From the NCBI GenBank assembly GCA_963576725.1, contig OY755251.1, positions 41,180,192 to 41,244,191 of the forward strand: a stretch of DNA of 64,000 nucleotides. The letters are read 5' to 3'. This DNA comes from Azorinus chamasolen (lineage: Eukaryota > Mollusca > Bivalvia > Cardiida > Solecurtidae). Positions 33,437 through 42,644 of the stretch are shown here, in pieces. Both the position numbers and the translations under genes were made by a program. Every line of letters begins with the position of its first letter. Position 1 is the stretch's first letter. Below the pieces are notes generated by a model. The model ran no database searches, had not been told where the DNA came from, and saw nothing but the letters and a program-made list of their open reading frames with translations.

Positions 33437-33574
33437 TTTTAAAAAGCAACCAAGGCGTACCCTGATCAGACGGCTCGAACAAGATCTATCTGATCTGGCG
33501 CTACTCTGTTTTACAAGGCGTCAAAAAGCGTTTATAGCAAGTAAAGAGTTACGTTAACATGTAAACAACACAGT

Positions 33575-34565
33575 GGAATCTGTCTTAAGTGGCCATTCAT
33601 TTTAGTAAACATATGATTTTTAATAAGCAGGTGGTTGCTTTAATTCAGGGCAAAAGTAATACCGAAAAGTCCTATATGAGAGTTCTGTATTACTTTTGAT
33701 CTGCATCACCTATCTTACAGTCCCATCATTATGCCTCATCACCTATCTTACATTCCCATCATTATGCCTCATCACCTATCTTACAGTCCCATCATTATGC
33801 CGCATCACCTATCTTACAGTCCCATCATTATGCCTCATCACCTATCTTACATTCCCATCATTATGCCTCATCACCTATCTAACAGTCCCATCATTATGCC
33901 GCATCACCTATCTTACAGTCCCATCATTATGCCTCATCACCTATCTTACAGTCCCATCATTATGCCTCATCACCTATCTTACATTCCCATCATTATGCCT
34001 CATCACATATCTTACATTCCCATCATTATGCCTCATCACCTATCTTACAGTCCCATCATTATGCCGCATCACCTATCTTACAGTCCCATCATTATGCCTC
34101 ATCACCTATCTTACATTCCCATCATTATGCCTCATCACCTATCTTACAGTCCCATCATTATGCCTCATCACCTATCTTACAGTCCCATCATTATGCCTCA
34201 TCACCACTCTTACAGTCCCATCATTATGCCTCATCACCTATCTTACAGTCCCATCATTATGCCTCATCACCACTCTTACATTCCCATCATTAAGCCTCAT
34301 CACCTATCTTACAGTCCCATCATTATGCCTCATCACCTATCTTACAGTCCCATCATTATGCCTCATCACCTATCTTACAGTCCCATCATTATGCCTCATC
34401 ACCTATCTTACAGTCCCATCATTATGCCTCATCACCTATCTTACATTCCCATCATTATGCCTCGTCACCTATCTTACAGTCCCATCATTATGCCTCATCA
34501 CCTATCTTACAGTCCCATCATTATGCCTCATCACCTATCTTACAGTCCCATCATTATGCCTCAGT
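33575..34565 (+). mobile_element. Family B MITE carrying a 33-bp array
   Basis: TGTCTTAAGTGGCCATTC, AGCAGGTGGTTGCTTTAATT and CCGAAAAGTCCTATATGAGA with TTCTGTATTACTTTTGATCT are the left half and core of family B. The right arm, normally CTGCATTAAGCTACCACCTG then TCTTACAGACCCATAAT, becomes the array. The right terminus is missing. Confidence 0.75.
33700..34563 (+). repeat. 33-bp tandem repeat, about 26 copies
   Basis: The unit is CATCACCTATCTTACAGTCC plus CATCATTATGCCT. ACAG/ACAT and GCCT/GCCG variants recur in local runs of four or five units. Open in more than one forward frame (327 and 304 codons), which is what a 33-bp unit gives by chance. Confidence 0.95.
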
Positions 34566-34674
34566 TTGGATATGCTGACAAACACAAACAGCAAACGAGT
34601 CCTCGTACAAACTCTTATCCAGATGAAAACAAAAGATTTGCTTAAAACCCGATCTGGTGCAATATTTATCCCTG

Positions 34675-35300
34675 TCTGATTTGGGTCTACTTTGATGGTA
34701 AAATCTGTAAAAAAAAAAGCAGCACCATTAGCTAAATTATTAATAACAATGATATGACCGGTGCCGATACTATTAGTACAGCACTATTTAGATGGACGAG
34801 TGTCAGTGACGTAGATGCCGACACTATTAGTACAGCACTATTTAGATGGACGAGTGTCAGTGACGTAGATGCCGACACTATTAGTACAGCACTATTTAGA
34901 TGGACGAGTGTCAGTGACGAAGATGCCGACACTATTAGTACAGCACTATTTAAATGGACGAGTGCTAGTGACGTAGATGCCGACACTATTAGTACAGCAC
35001 TATTTAGATGGACGAGTGCCAGTGACGTAGAAGAGTTTAAGAAAATCAGGAAAGTAACGATATCATTATTACAATCCGATATATTGTCTCATTAGAAATC
35101 AGGCTGTTGGACAAACAGACACATTTCCAGCATATAAGGCTTTAATTCGCCGTTTGCTTCCGCAGCATGACGGTTAATAACACTGGCTCGCTCTCCTTCA
35201 GTTGACTGGTGACGACAATGCGACGTAGATGTATTGACCAGTCCAGATGGAGAGAGTTTTGGCCCAATGAAGTGGGCATAAGACCAATGAAGTTAACCCT
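34675..35300 (+). mobile_element. Modules Q and R, copy 3, with a 54-bp array
   Basis: Q: TTTGGGTCTACTTTGATGG, AGCTAAATTATTAATAACAA, then the array, then AGAAGAGTTTAAGAAAATCA. R: TTTGCTTCCGCAGCATGACG, CCTTCAGTTGACTGGTGACG, CAGTCCAGATGGAGAGAG. A short P start (TTAACCCTTGGTGAATAAGC) ends it. Confidence 0.7.
34758..35030 (+). repeat. 54-bp tandem repeat, 5 copies
   Basis: The unit covers GATGCCGACACTATTAGTAC and TTTAGATGGACGAGTGTCAG. It corresponds to the whole Q segment TGACACTACTTTTGCAGC to GGCGTAGAAG seen once at 36395-36450. Confidence 0.95.
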
Positions 35301-35336
35301 TGGTGAATAAGCATGTAAGAATAATTAATGTAATTT

Positions 35337-35539
35337 CAGTAAATCCCCTCAAATGCGACCACTTTATGAATGGAAATAAATGTCTTTAAAAGCAGGTGGT
35401 TGCTTAATGCAGGTCGAAAGTTATGCAGAAAGCTCCTGCAGGAGCTTTCTGTATAACTTTTGACATGCATTAAGCTACCACTTGCATTTCAGATCCAGAA
35501 TTATGCATGTTTTTAATGGTTTTACAGGGGTTTTACAGT
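35337..35539 (+). mobile_element. Family B MITE, complete
   Basis: CAGTAAATCCCCTCAAATGC at the left, GGGGTTTTACAGTA at the right. Core ATGCAGAAAGCTCCTGCAGG with its complement; outer arms GGTTGCTTAATGCAGGTCG and CATGCATTAAGCTACCAC. Confidence 0.8.
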
Positions 35540-35649
35540 ACAATACAGATTTGCTTTTATTTCATAAGCAAAGAGGTCATACCCTTGCTATTGTCTAATT
35601 TATCAGGTAAACGGTTAACCCTTTCCCTCATACAAATGCTTTTAACGTC

Positions 35650-35990
35650 TTAACAACATACAGTATACCCAGATCAAATGGCTTCTTCAGGAGTGGTCTG
35701 ATTAGGGTCAGGTATGTTTGCTTACGAAACTGATAGGTCTGTTACTACAGCACCTACCAATAGTCTGTTACTACAGCACCTACCAATAGTCTGTTACTAC
35801 AGCACCTACCAATAGTCTGTTACTACAGCACCTACCAATAGTCTGTTACTACAGCACCTACCAATACAAACATATAGTGAGTACGTATGCCATTATTATA
35901 ATTCAACAAATAAATATTCATGATGTCATTAGATCTATATCTTACATAAATATTCAACCTGAAAAGAATTACAGGGTATATCAATTTGAA
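35650..35990 (-). mobile_element. Hairpin C MITE carrying a 26-bp array
   Basis: CAGTATACCCAGATCAAATG and GAGTGGTCTGATTAGGGTC form the hairpin. GTTTGCTTACGAAACTGATA leads into the array, and TATTCATGATGTCATTAG and AAATATTCAACCTGAAAAG close the flank. Confidence 0.65.
35740..35868 (+). repeat. 26-bp tandem repeat, 5 copies
   Basis: The unit is TCTGTTACTACAGCACCTAC plus CAATAG, nearly perfect. It corresponds to ATTCTACAAGTTCTGCCATTG in the array-free copy at 44985. Confidence 0.95.
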
Positions 35991-36029
35991 CATGTCGGCA
36001 TGCTGTTCTGCATGGTACAGAGTTAGCCA

Positions 36030-36240
36030 TATCTCTGGTCCATATTTATTCCAGATTTCAATACCTATTGAATATTCACGGACAATGAAATATGAAAGGT
36101 GGAACATTGTAGCCATTTTAGAAACTAAAAACCAGATTTATCAATTACATTAGCAAGCATTAACTTCTCTAGGAGTCGTCTGATCTGGGTCTACTTTGTT
36201 CTCAGATGTATGAAAAGCTGTTTATATGAAAGAAACGGCT
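36030..36240 (+). mobile_element. Family G MITE
   Basis: GGTCCATATTTATTCCAGAT, AATATGAAAGGTGGAACATT, GCAAGCATTAACTTCTC and AGTCGTCTGATCTGGGTC in family G order; ends TATATGAAAGAAACGGC. Confidence 0.7.
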
Positions 36241-36309
36241 AAAAACGAGCGCGTCCTGGTATAAAGCGTTATCCTTCTAAAACAATAACAGCTATTCAAA
36301 TTTTGCAAT

Positions 36310-36625
36310 TATTACTTCTGTCTGATCTAGGTATACGCTATCGTAAAGATGTACCTCTACTAGATAAAGAGTTAATAACAATGGTGTGTCCATTTCTGAC
36401 ACTACTTTTGCAGCAATAATTAGATAGGCGGTGTCAATGGCGTAGAAGTGTTCAGAAAAATGAAAATAACGTATAATCTTGTATAATTTGTATAATCTTG
36501 CTTAGCGTGGCTTGACATGCATGCGTTGTAACACAGTTACTCGACGTCCCATCGGGTTCTGTACCAATCTGTTTGACAGTCGGGCAAAAGTTCCTTTATT
36601 GTTTGAACGAATCGGAAATAGGTTA
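36310..36625 (+). mobile_element. Module Q copy 4 with a family A-like tail
   Basis: CTCTACTAGATAAAGAGTTA, GTGTGTCCATTTCTGACACT and GATAGGCGGTGTCAATGGCG are Q without an array. GTTACTCGACGTCCCATCGG and CTGTTTGACAGTCGGGC follow, ending AATAGGTTAA. Confidence 0.6.
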
Positions 36626-36714
36626 AGCCTCACTCTAATGAATAATCATGAAATAAAATGATACATGTATGAATATGAGTTAGCCGAATTGTATCTGTAT
36701 AGTGGGGCATCATT

Positions 36715-36925
36715 GACAGTTAGCCTGATATGGGCGCATGCGTAAATATCACGCAAGCAGTTTGGATCCAGATGAGACGCCGAGTAACTCGGCGTCTAAT
36801 CAGGGTCCAAACTGTTTGACATCCTGATTGCATTTTGGTAGACAAATTGATCATAGCTTGAATTCTGAAACATTTTATAGTACTTGAAAAATGGAGCAAA
36901 AATAATTTGTTCAGCAGGCTAAATG
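36715..36925 (+). mobile_element. Family A MITE
   Basis: Left TTAGCCTGATATGGGCGC, right TTCAGCAGGCTAAATG followed by TTAA (36926). The hairpin AGTTTGGATCCAGATGAGAC and GGCGTCTAATCAGGGTCC is nearly perfect. Closely related to 42061-42258. Confidence 0.8.
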
Positions 36926-37148
36926 TTAACAATGGACTGTTTGACTAATGCGGAATCTGTGGAATCAGATCTACATTATTACATGAGCAACCAGAGCAGA
37001 CCCCGGTGGGTGGTTCTTTTTGCAAATGTATCAAAAGGCGTTTGTATTAAGTAAACGGCTAGATACTTTATCAGTTTGGGTACATGTATGTCGGCATACA
37101 GACCCGTATGGTACAAACGCGTCCGGGTTTAAATATGGAAAAAACATA

Positions 37149-37385
37149 GTCAAACAGGGAGAGCCACATAAGAACCATCAAACAAGAAACTGCACAGCCA
37201 CAAGACAAAACCTAACGGAGGCGTATCAAGATATAAAACATTAAACATGAAGCATATTAAATAACAAATTTGACCATAGGGTGAAAGCAGGAGTACCGCT
37301 TTAGAACGGTCAGTAGCTACAAATGGCTACTGGGGGCTTAAGCCTGGTTTGTGGGTACCCAACCTCACACTTATCCAACCTTCGC
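37149..37385 (+). repeat. Dispersed repeat K, copy 2
   Basis: GTCAAACAGGGAGAGCCAC, AGCAGGAGTACCGCTTTAG, TGGCTACTGGGGGCTTAAGC and GGTACCCAACCTCACAC. Full-length counterpart of 14935-15190 in the opposite direction, and of 54857-55024. Confidence 0.75.
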
Positions 37386-37482
37386 CCAAGTCAAAAGGTA
37401 AAATAAAAGTCCTCCTCCAGACAACTACACAACATGAGTAACGTTGTCAAGACTAAATAATTTAAAATAAACTGAAAACGTC

Positions 37483-37575
37483 CCATCATTGCCTAGATGT
37501 CAGTAGTGTCTCAAGTACAGCTCCAGCGGTTCGGAAGTAAATAAAACTACAGCGGATCTAGGTTCAAATCCATAT
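37483..37575 (+). repeat. Dispersed repeat pair, copy 1
   Basis: CATTGCCTAGATGTCAGTAG to GGATCTAGGTTCAAATC match 41350-41442 (CATTGCCTATATGTCAGTAG to GGGTCTCGGTTCAAGT). GGTTCAAAT recalls a tRNA B box, but no A box is convincing. Confidence 0.6.
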
Positions 37576-37624
37576 ACATGTACGTCCGAAAAGTATAATA
37601 CATACTTAAAATCCACTCTGCTTC

Positions 37625-38048
37625 AAGTTATACTGCGTCTGGTCTGGATCTACTATGTTTGCTAAATCCGTACAGATGCGTCTCAACTAGATAAAGAGAT
37701 AATAAATAACGTGGTTCATGCTGACATTACTTTTACAGCAATATTTAGATGGGCATGTGTAGTTACGAAAAAATGTCATGTTTTATAACAACCTTTAACT
37801 TTAACTGCATACGGTAATACAAGTAATATCAAGCTGCCTGACAATCGAAAAATAGATGTTTCAATGCTTGGACGGGATAGGTTTCCAACTGATCACCGGT
37901 TTAGCGGACGTTTGTCTGAGCAGGATAAGGATTAATAACACCGGTCTCTCGCAGCTGACTGGTGTCGACGTTGCCATTTAGATGTATTGACCAGTCCAGA
38001 TGGAGAGTGTTTCGGTCAAATTAAGTGGGCATAAGGCCAATGAGGTTA
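37625..38048 (+). mobile_element. Modules Q and R, copy 5
   Basis: Q: GATGCGTCTCAACTAGATAA, TGACATTACTTTTACAGC, ATTTAGATGGGCATGTG, array-free. R: GCGGACGTTTGTCTGAGC, CTCGCAGCTGACTGGTGTC, CAGTCCAGATGGAGAGTG, AAGTGGGCATAAGGCCAATG. Confidence 0.7.
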
Positions 38049-38126
38049 AGAGTATATCAGATTGAAGATGACGACATGCTGCTCCGTGTGGTACGAATAG
38101 GGTTAGTGAACGCGTCATGTTATTAA

Positions 38127-38348
38127 CCCTTTCCCCGTTATATATGTTGTCCAAATTCCAATACCTACTGAATATTCATGAACAAAATAGTTATAATGAA
38201 TATGGAAGGTGGAACATTGTAGCCATTTTGGAAAGTAAAGAAACAGATCTTTAAAATTCCACTAGCAAACAGAGCAGACCCTGATCAGACGGCTATGTGT
38301 CTACTGTGTTTGCAAATGCGTGAAAACGCGTTTATATGAAGGAAAGGT
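38127..38348 (+). mobile_element. Family G MITE, intact ends
   Basis: TTAA at 38123 and 38349. Left CCCTTTCCCCGTTATATATG, right TATGAAGGAAAGGTT. Inside: ATATGGAAGGTGGAACATTG, AGCAAACAGAGCAGACCCTG and TCTACTGTGTTTGCAAATG. Hairpin C is contracted at its tip. Reference copy for the family. Confidence 0.8.
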
Positions 38349-38389
38349 TTAACCATTATTTTGATGCAAAAGTTAATGATGCAAAGGTC

Positions 38390-40100
38390 TGTTTTCAAAT
38401 CCATAAAATTGCGTCTCACTTAGATAAAGGGTTAATGCGAATGGTATGACTGATGTTGTCACTGGTATGACCTATGTTGTATGACCGATGTTGTCACTGG
38501 TATGACCGATGTTGTATGACCGATGTTGTATGATCGATGTTGTATGACCGATGTTGTCACTGCTATGACCGATGTTGTATAGCCGATGTTGTCACTGCTA
38601 TGGCCGATGTTGTCACTGCTATGACTGATGTTGTCACTGGTATGACTGATGTTGTCACTGGTATGACTGATGTTGTCACTGGTATGACCGATGACTGATG
38701 TTGTCACTTGTATGACCGATGTTGTCACTGCTATGACCGATGTTGTCACTGCTATGACTGATGTTGTCACTGGTTTGACCGATGTTGTCACTGGTATGAC
38801 CGATGTTGTCACTGCTACGACCGATGACTGATGTTGTCACTGGTATGACCGATGTTGTCACTGCTACGACCGATGACTGATGTTGTCACTGGTATGACCG
38901 ATGTTGTCACTGGTATGACCGATGTTGTCACTGGTATGACCGATGTTGTCACTGCTATGACCGGTGTTGTATGACCGATGTTGTCACTGCTATGACCGAT
39001 GTTGTCACTGCTATGACCGATGTTGTCACTGGTATGACCGATGTTGTCACTGGTATGACCGATGTTGTCACTGCTATGACCGATGTTGTCACTGCTATGA
39101 CCGATGTTGTCACTGGTATGACCGATGTTGTCACTGGTATGACCGATGTTGTCACTGCTATGACCGATGTTGTCACTGCTATGACCGATGTTGTCACTGG
39201 TATGACCGATGTTGTCACTGGTATGACCGATGTTGTCACTTCTATGACCAATGTTGGCACTGGTATGACCGATGTTGTCACTGATATGACCGATGTTGTC
39301 ACTGGTATGACCGATGTTGTCACTGCTATGACCGATGTTGTCACTGCTATGACCGATGTTGTCACTGCTATGACTGATGACTGATGTTGTCACTGCTATG
39401 ACCGATGTTGTCACTGCTATGACCGATGTTGTCACTGGTATGACCGATGTTGTCACTGGTATGACCGATGTTGTCACTGGTATGACCGATGTTGTCACTT
39501 CTATGACCAATGTTGGCACTGGTATGACCGATGTTGTCACTGATATGACCGATGTTGTCACTGGTATGACCGATGTTGTCACTGGTATGACCGATGTTGT
39601 CACTGATATGACCGATGTTGTCACTGCTATGACCGATGTTGTCACTGCTATGACTGATGTTGCCACTGCTATGACCGATGTTGCCACTGCTATGACTGAT
39701 GTTGTCACTGCTATGACCGATGTTGTCATTGATTTTGCATCTATAATTTGTTTCGTGAATGTATCCACAACTAGAACGAATTGGAACCAAGTAAAACGTC
39801 TAGCATGTAAGGAATTTAGCAGACATTTTCGTCAGCAGAATACATGTTAATAGCATTGGTCTCTCTCGGCTTACTGGTGACGACGTGGTGCATTAGCTGT
39901 TTTGACCAGTCCAGATGGATAGAAAGTGTGTCGGTTAATGAAGTGGACACTGTCCATGTAAGAACTAATGACTGTATCAGCGTTATTTACCTGAGGCCTG
40001 TATACTGGCATCATCACCATGGAATGTTTGTCAATGGCAGAAACCGTAGAATCAGGTCTAGATTGTTTCATAGGCAAACAGAGCATACCCTGTAGGAGCA
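38390..40100 (+). mobile_element. Modules Q, R and P, copy 6, with a 21-bp array
   Basis: Q starts with AAATTGCGTCTCACTTAGAT and resumes after the array with TTTTGCATCTATAATTTGTT. R: TTTAGCAGACATTTTCGTC, CTCTCGGCTTACTGGTGACG. P: GTAAGAACTAATGACTGTAT, GGCAGAAACCGTAGAATCAG, TCTAGATTGTTTCATAGGC. It is the longest continuous Q-R-P copy and shows the module order. Confidence 0.75.
38445..39733 (-). repeat. 21-bp minisatellite, about 60 copies
   Basis: The unit is GGTATGACCGATGTTGTCAC plus T. GGT and GCT variants alternate in pairs between about 38990 and 39240, an 84-bp higher-order unit. A block with CCAATGTTGGCACTGG repeats 259 bp apart (39242 and 39501). It derives from Q (GGTATGACCGGTGCCGATAC at 34752). 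Long reverse-strand frames are artefacts. Confidence 0.95.
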
Positions 40101-40194
40101 TATTGGCATGTTGCTCCGTATATCAAAAAACAGGGTTAGCGAATGCGTCCTAATATTAACCATAATCCTGGTGAAAGAAATGTCTGCTTAATCC

Positions 40195-40545
40195 GCGATC
40201 TGTTGCAAATGTTTAATTTCGTTCATTCTGTTTTGAAAGACTAGTGACCGAGTGATACACAACTTGGACCCTGATGAGAAACCCAATTACTCTGCACCTA
40301 ATCCGGATATAAGCCTTATCCTGTGCCAGCCGGGTCACACTTAGTCCGATACGGATTAAAGTTTTCCTTCATATATTTTACGCCTCTGCAAACAGAGTAG
40401 ACCAAGAAAAGACGGCTCCTGTGGGAGTTTTTGTTAAAGCAACATACACCCCTGAGACGTTTACGCTATGAATATTCAGCTAATAAATATTCATGAACAC
40501 ATTATTTATTGCATATGTACATGAATATTGAACAGAGAGAGGGTT
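40195..40545 (+). mobile_element. Family A remnant and hairpin C MITE
   Basis: A: CAACTTGGACCCTGATGAG and TAATCCGGATATAAGC. C: TGCAAACAGAGTAGACCAAG and GACGGCTCCTGTGGGAG, with the right arm lost and the flank ATGAATATTGAACAGAGAG kept. Confidence 0.55.
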
Positions 40546-40614
40546 AAACGCCAAAATATAACAAGGACGGTCGATGTCTGAGACAAAATCGATATACAAC
40601 CGAAAAGTCAAACA

Positions 40615-40712
40615 GACACATGCACGACTCGTGTCATATAATATAGCCCAATCAGATGTCATGTCATATAATATAGCCCAATCAGATCTCGTGTCATATA
40701 ATATAGCCCAAT
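40615..40712 (+). repeat. 30-bp tandem repeat, 3 copies
   Basis: CGTGTCATATAATATAGCCC plus AATCAGATCT, near-perfect. Host element not identified. Confidence 0.9.
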
Positions 40713-40714
40713 CA

Positions 40715-41345
40715 GATCTCCTCGATTAATTCCGCCAAGGCCGACCCGAAGCCACGAGTGCTGTATTAAAGCAACTTGTGCAGCGTTCCGTAGACTTTCT
40801 ACTAGGCTTAGATGAATTGACACCATCTTACATAGAGTTACACACTCTTGGTCTATGTAAAATAGTATACACAGTATCAGACTGTCACTAGTGACAATGA
40901 TCCTGTTGTCAACCGTTACCAATAACTGCGTGCGATATCCAATACCGAACGCATTCTATGTGTAGATTGAAATACAGCCAAGTATCGTTTGTTTCATATA
41001 GTTTATGCAGTTTATCCTGAAATGTTGCCATGGGAACTGTAATGCAGCATGTAGCGTGCTTATTTAAATTCATCTGCTCAAACCTTTGTCCACTTCAGTC
41101 ACATATACACATTGTTTTCGGAAAACAAAACAAAACAAACAAAAGGCCGCAACCAGTGTTTTTTACAGTTTGAATTCGTAATATTACTACGGTGTGGTGC
41201 ACGAAATTGTCATCAGAATATAAACTTTACAGAGTACGTCATACATTTATCAGCGGTATGTTCAACATACAGGGTAACCATTATTGCCCTATACTCGAAC
41301 TGTCCTTCACTTGCAATCAGATTGGATCAAGATGCAAGATGAGTA
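40715..41345. other. Nothing recognised
   Basis: No gene or repeat family. Overlapping 64-76 codon frames at 41112-41386 carry no domain. Confidence 0.45.
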
Positions 41346-41349
41346 ACGA

Positions 41350-41442
41350 GGTGTCCTATCATTGCCTATATGTCAGTAGTGTCTAAGGTAAAGCTTCAAC
41401 GCATCGGAAGTAGGTAAAACCACAGCGGGTCTCGGTTCAAGT
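41350..41442 (+). repeat. Dispersed repeat pair, copy 2
   Basis: Matches 37483-37575 as given there; ends GGTTCAAGTAGGC. Confidence 0.6.
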
Positions 41443-41629
41443 AGGCATATATTGTATTAGCTTGATAAGAGTAAGTATCAATTGTTTATACATTATCATC
41501 AGGGCAAGCACTGTTTGCAATATCAAGAGTGTGAAATGAAAAATTAAAAATGGGTTCAACACATTACATTCGACATGTTTGCTTGCCTTGTACACGTACA
41601 TGTATCATATGGGAGTTACGATGTTAATA

Positions 41630-41990
41630 CAGTCAAACCTCGATACTTAAAACTTGATTTGAGACATTTTGAGGCAGGTGGCTGCTTAAGACAGAGTGGA
41701 AGTTGTGCAGAAAAATCCCAGATGAGCTTTCTGAATTTCACCGTGCATTAAGCTCCCAGAGATTTCTGGACGACTTTCACCCTGCATTAAGCTTCCAGAG
41801 ATTTCTGCACCACTTTTACACTGCATTAAGCTCCCAGAGATTTATGCACGACTTTCACCCTGCATTAAGCTCCCAGATATTTCTGCACGATGCACGACTT
41901 TCACCCTGCATTAAGCTCCCAGAGATTTCTGCACGACTTTCAGCCTGCATTAAGCTCCCAGAGATTTCTGCACGACTTTTACCCTGATGA
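41630..41990 (+). mobile_element. Family B MITE carrying a 39-bp array
   Basis: CAGTCAAACCTCGATACTTA and GGCAGGTGGCTGCTTAAGAC open it. The core GCAGAAAAATCCCAGATGAG is followed by the array in place of the right arm. The right terminus is not found. Confidence 0.75.
41732..41985 (+). repeat. 39-bp tandem repeat, about 7 copies
   Basis: The unit is GCTCCCAGAGATTTCTGCAC plus GACTTTCACCCTGCATTAA, one copy with an extra CGATGCA. It is the family B right arm itself (GAGCTTTCTGCATGACTTTC, ACCCTGCATTAAGCT). Confidence 0.95.
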
Positions 41991-42060
41991 ACATTAATAT
42001 ATTCATGTATTTGTGTATTCGAATTAACGAGTTGTATACTTAATACGTTAATGTATTTAA

Positions 42061-42258
42061 CCTTTAGCCTGCTATGGGCGGATGAGTGATTACCTATGCA
42101 AACGGTTTAGATCCAGATGAGACGCCGAGTAACTCATCAGGATCCAAACTGTTTGACAACCTGATTGCATTTTGGTAGACAAATTGATTATAGCTTGAAT
42201 TTTGAAAATGTAGTAGGTGAAGCATTCTTTAAAAATAATTTGCTCAGCAGGCTAAAGG
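42061..42258 (+). mobile_element. Family A MITE, complete, perfect 13-bp TIR
   Basis: TTAA at 42057-42060 and 42259-42262. The ends CCTTTAGCCTGCT and AGCAGGCTAAAGG are exact complements. The hairpin has GTTTAGATCCAGATGAGACG and ACTCATCAGGATCCAAAC. At 198 bp it is the cleanest example and defines the family ends. TTAA targets and CC-TTT ends fit the piggyBac superfamily; that assignment is inference. Confidence 0.9.
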
Positions 42259-42339
42259 TTAAATGACTGCATGTACAAGTACAACAGACTGCGGTGTTAT
42301 CAATGTGTTCACATCAACCCTTACCCCATTGTAAAACAA

Positions 42340-42450
42340 TAAATATCTACTCAGATTTGGATCTGGTACATTGTTGACTACTCGCGATTCGTTCCAGCTT
42401 TTGAGAAACGATTTGGACCCTGATGAGACGCCGAGTTACAAAATGTACTC
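42340..42450 (+). mobile_element. Family A left half
   Basis: GATTTGGATCTGGTACATTG, TTCCAGCTTTTGAGAAACG and TTGGACCCTGATGAGACGCC. Breaks off at GAGTTAC; the right half is missing. Confidence 0.6.
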
Positions 42451-42644
42451 AGCGTGGAATACAATACATGGCCAGTGGAACCTTGATATTTTGAACTCGG
42501 ATAGTTGGAACTTCATGTTAACTGCAGTAAATGCAGGATGCATTGATACACGACATATTATTAACCTGTTCCGTGTTGCAGTGCCGAAAACCAAACTGAT
42601 CAAAACGTAGTTCGGTAGAACATGGGGTAGAACAGTACGAACGC

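Larger units (their letters stand above)
32279..33550 (+). mobile_element. Modules R and P, copy 2, with two arrays
   Basis: R: TTTAGCAGACATTTGTTTCC, CTCTCTCAGCTGACTGGAG, CATTCCAGATGGAGAGTG. Then TTAACCCTTTCCCTGGTGAA opens P. Two arrays follow, then GATCTATATTGTTTTAAAAA and a hairpin C (CCCTGATCAGACGGC, ATCTGATCTGGCGCTACTC), as after P at 40060. Confidence 0.7.

Noticed and set aside
32802..33557. 251-codon cysteine-rich repeat frame
   Set aside because: Result of a 33-bp unit; the frame ends in hairpin C sequence, not in a protein domain.
33696..34679. 327- and 304-codon frames in the 33-bp array
   Set aside because: Two forward frames are open at once and the unit derives from a family B MITE arm, which is non-coding.
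38815..39768. 317-codon reverse frame and four shorter ones in the 21-bp array
   Set aside because: Several frames on both strands are open, which is what a repeat unit lacking stops gives. The unit comes from module Q.
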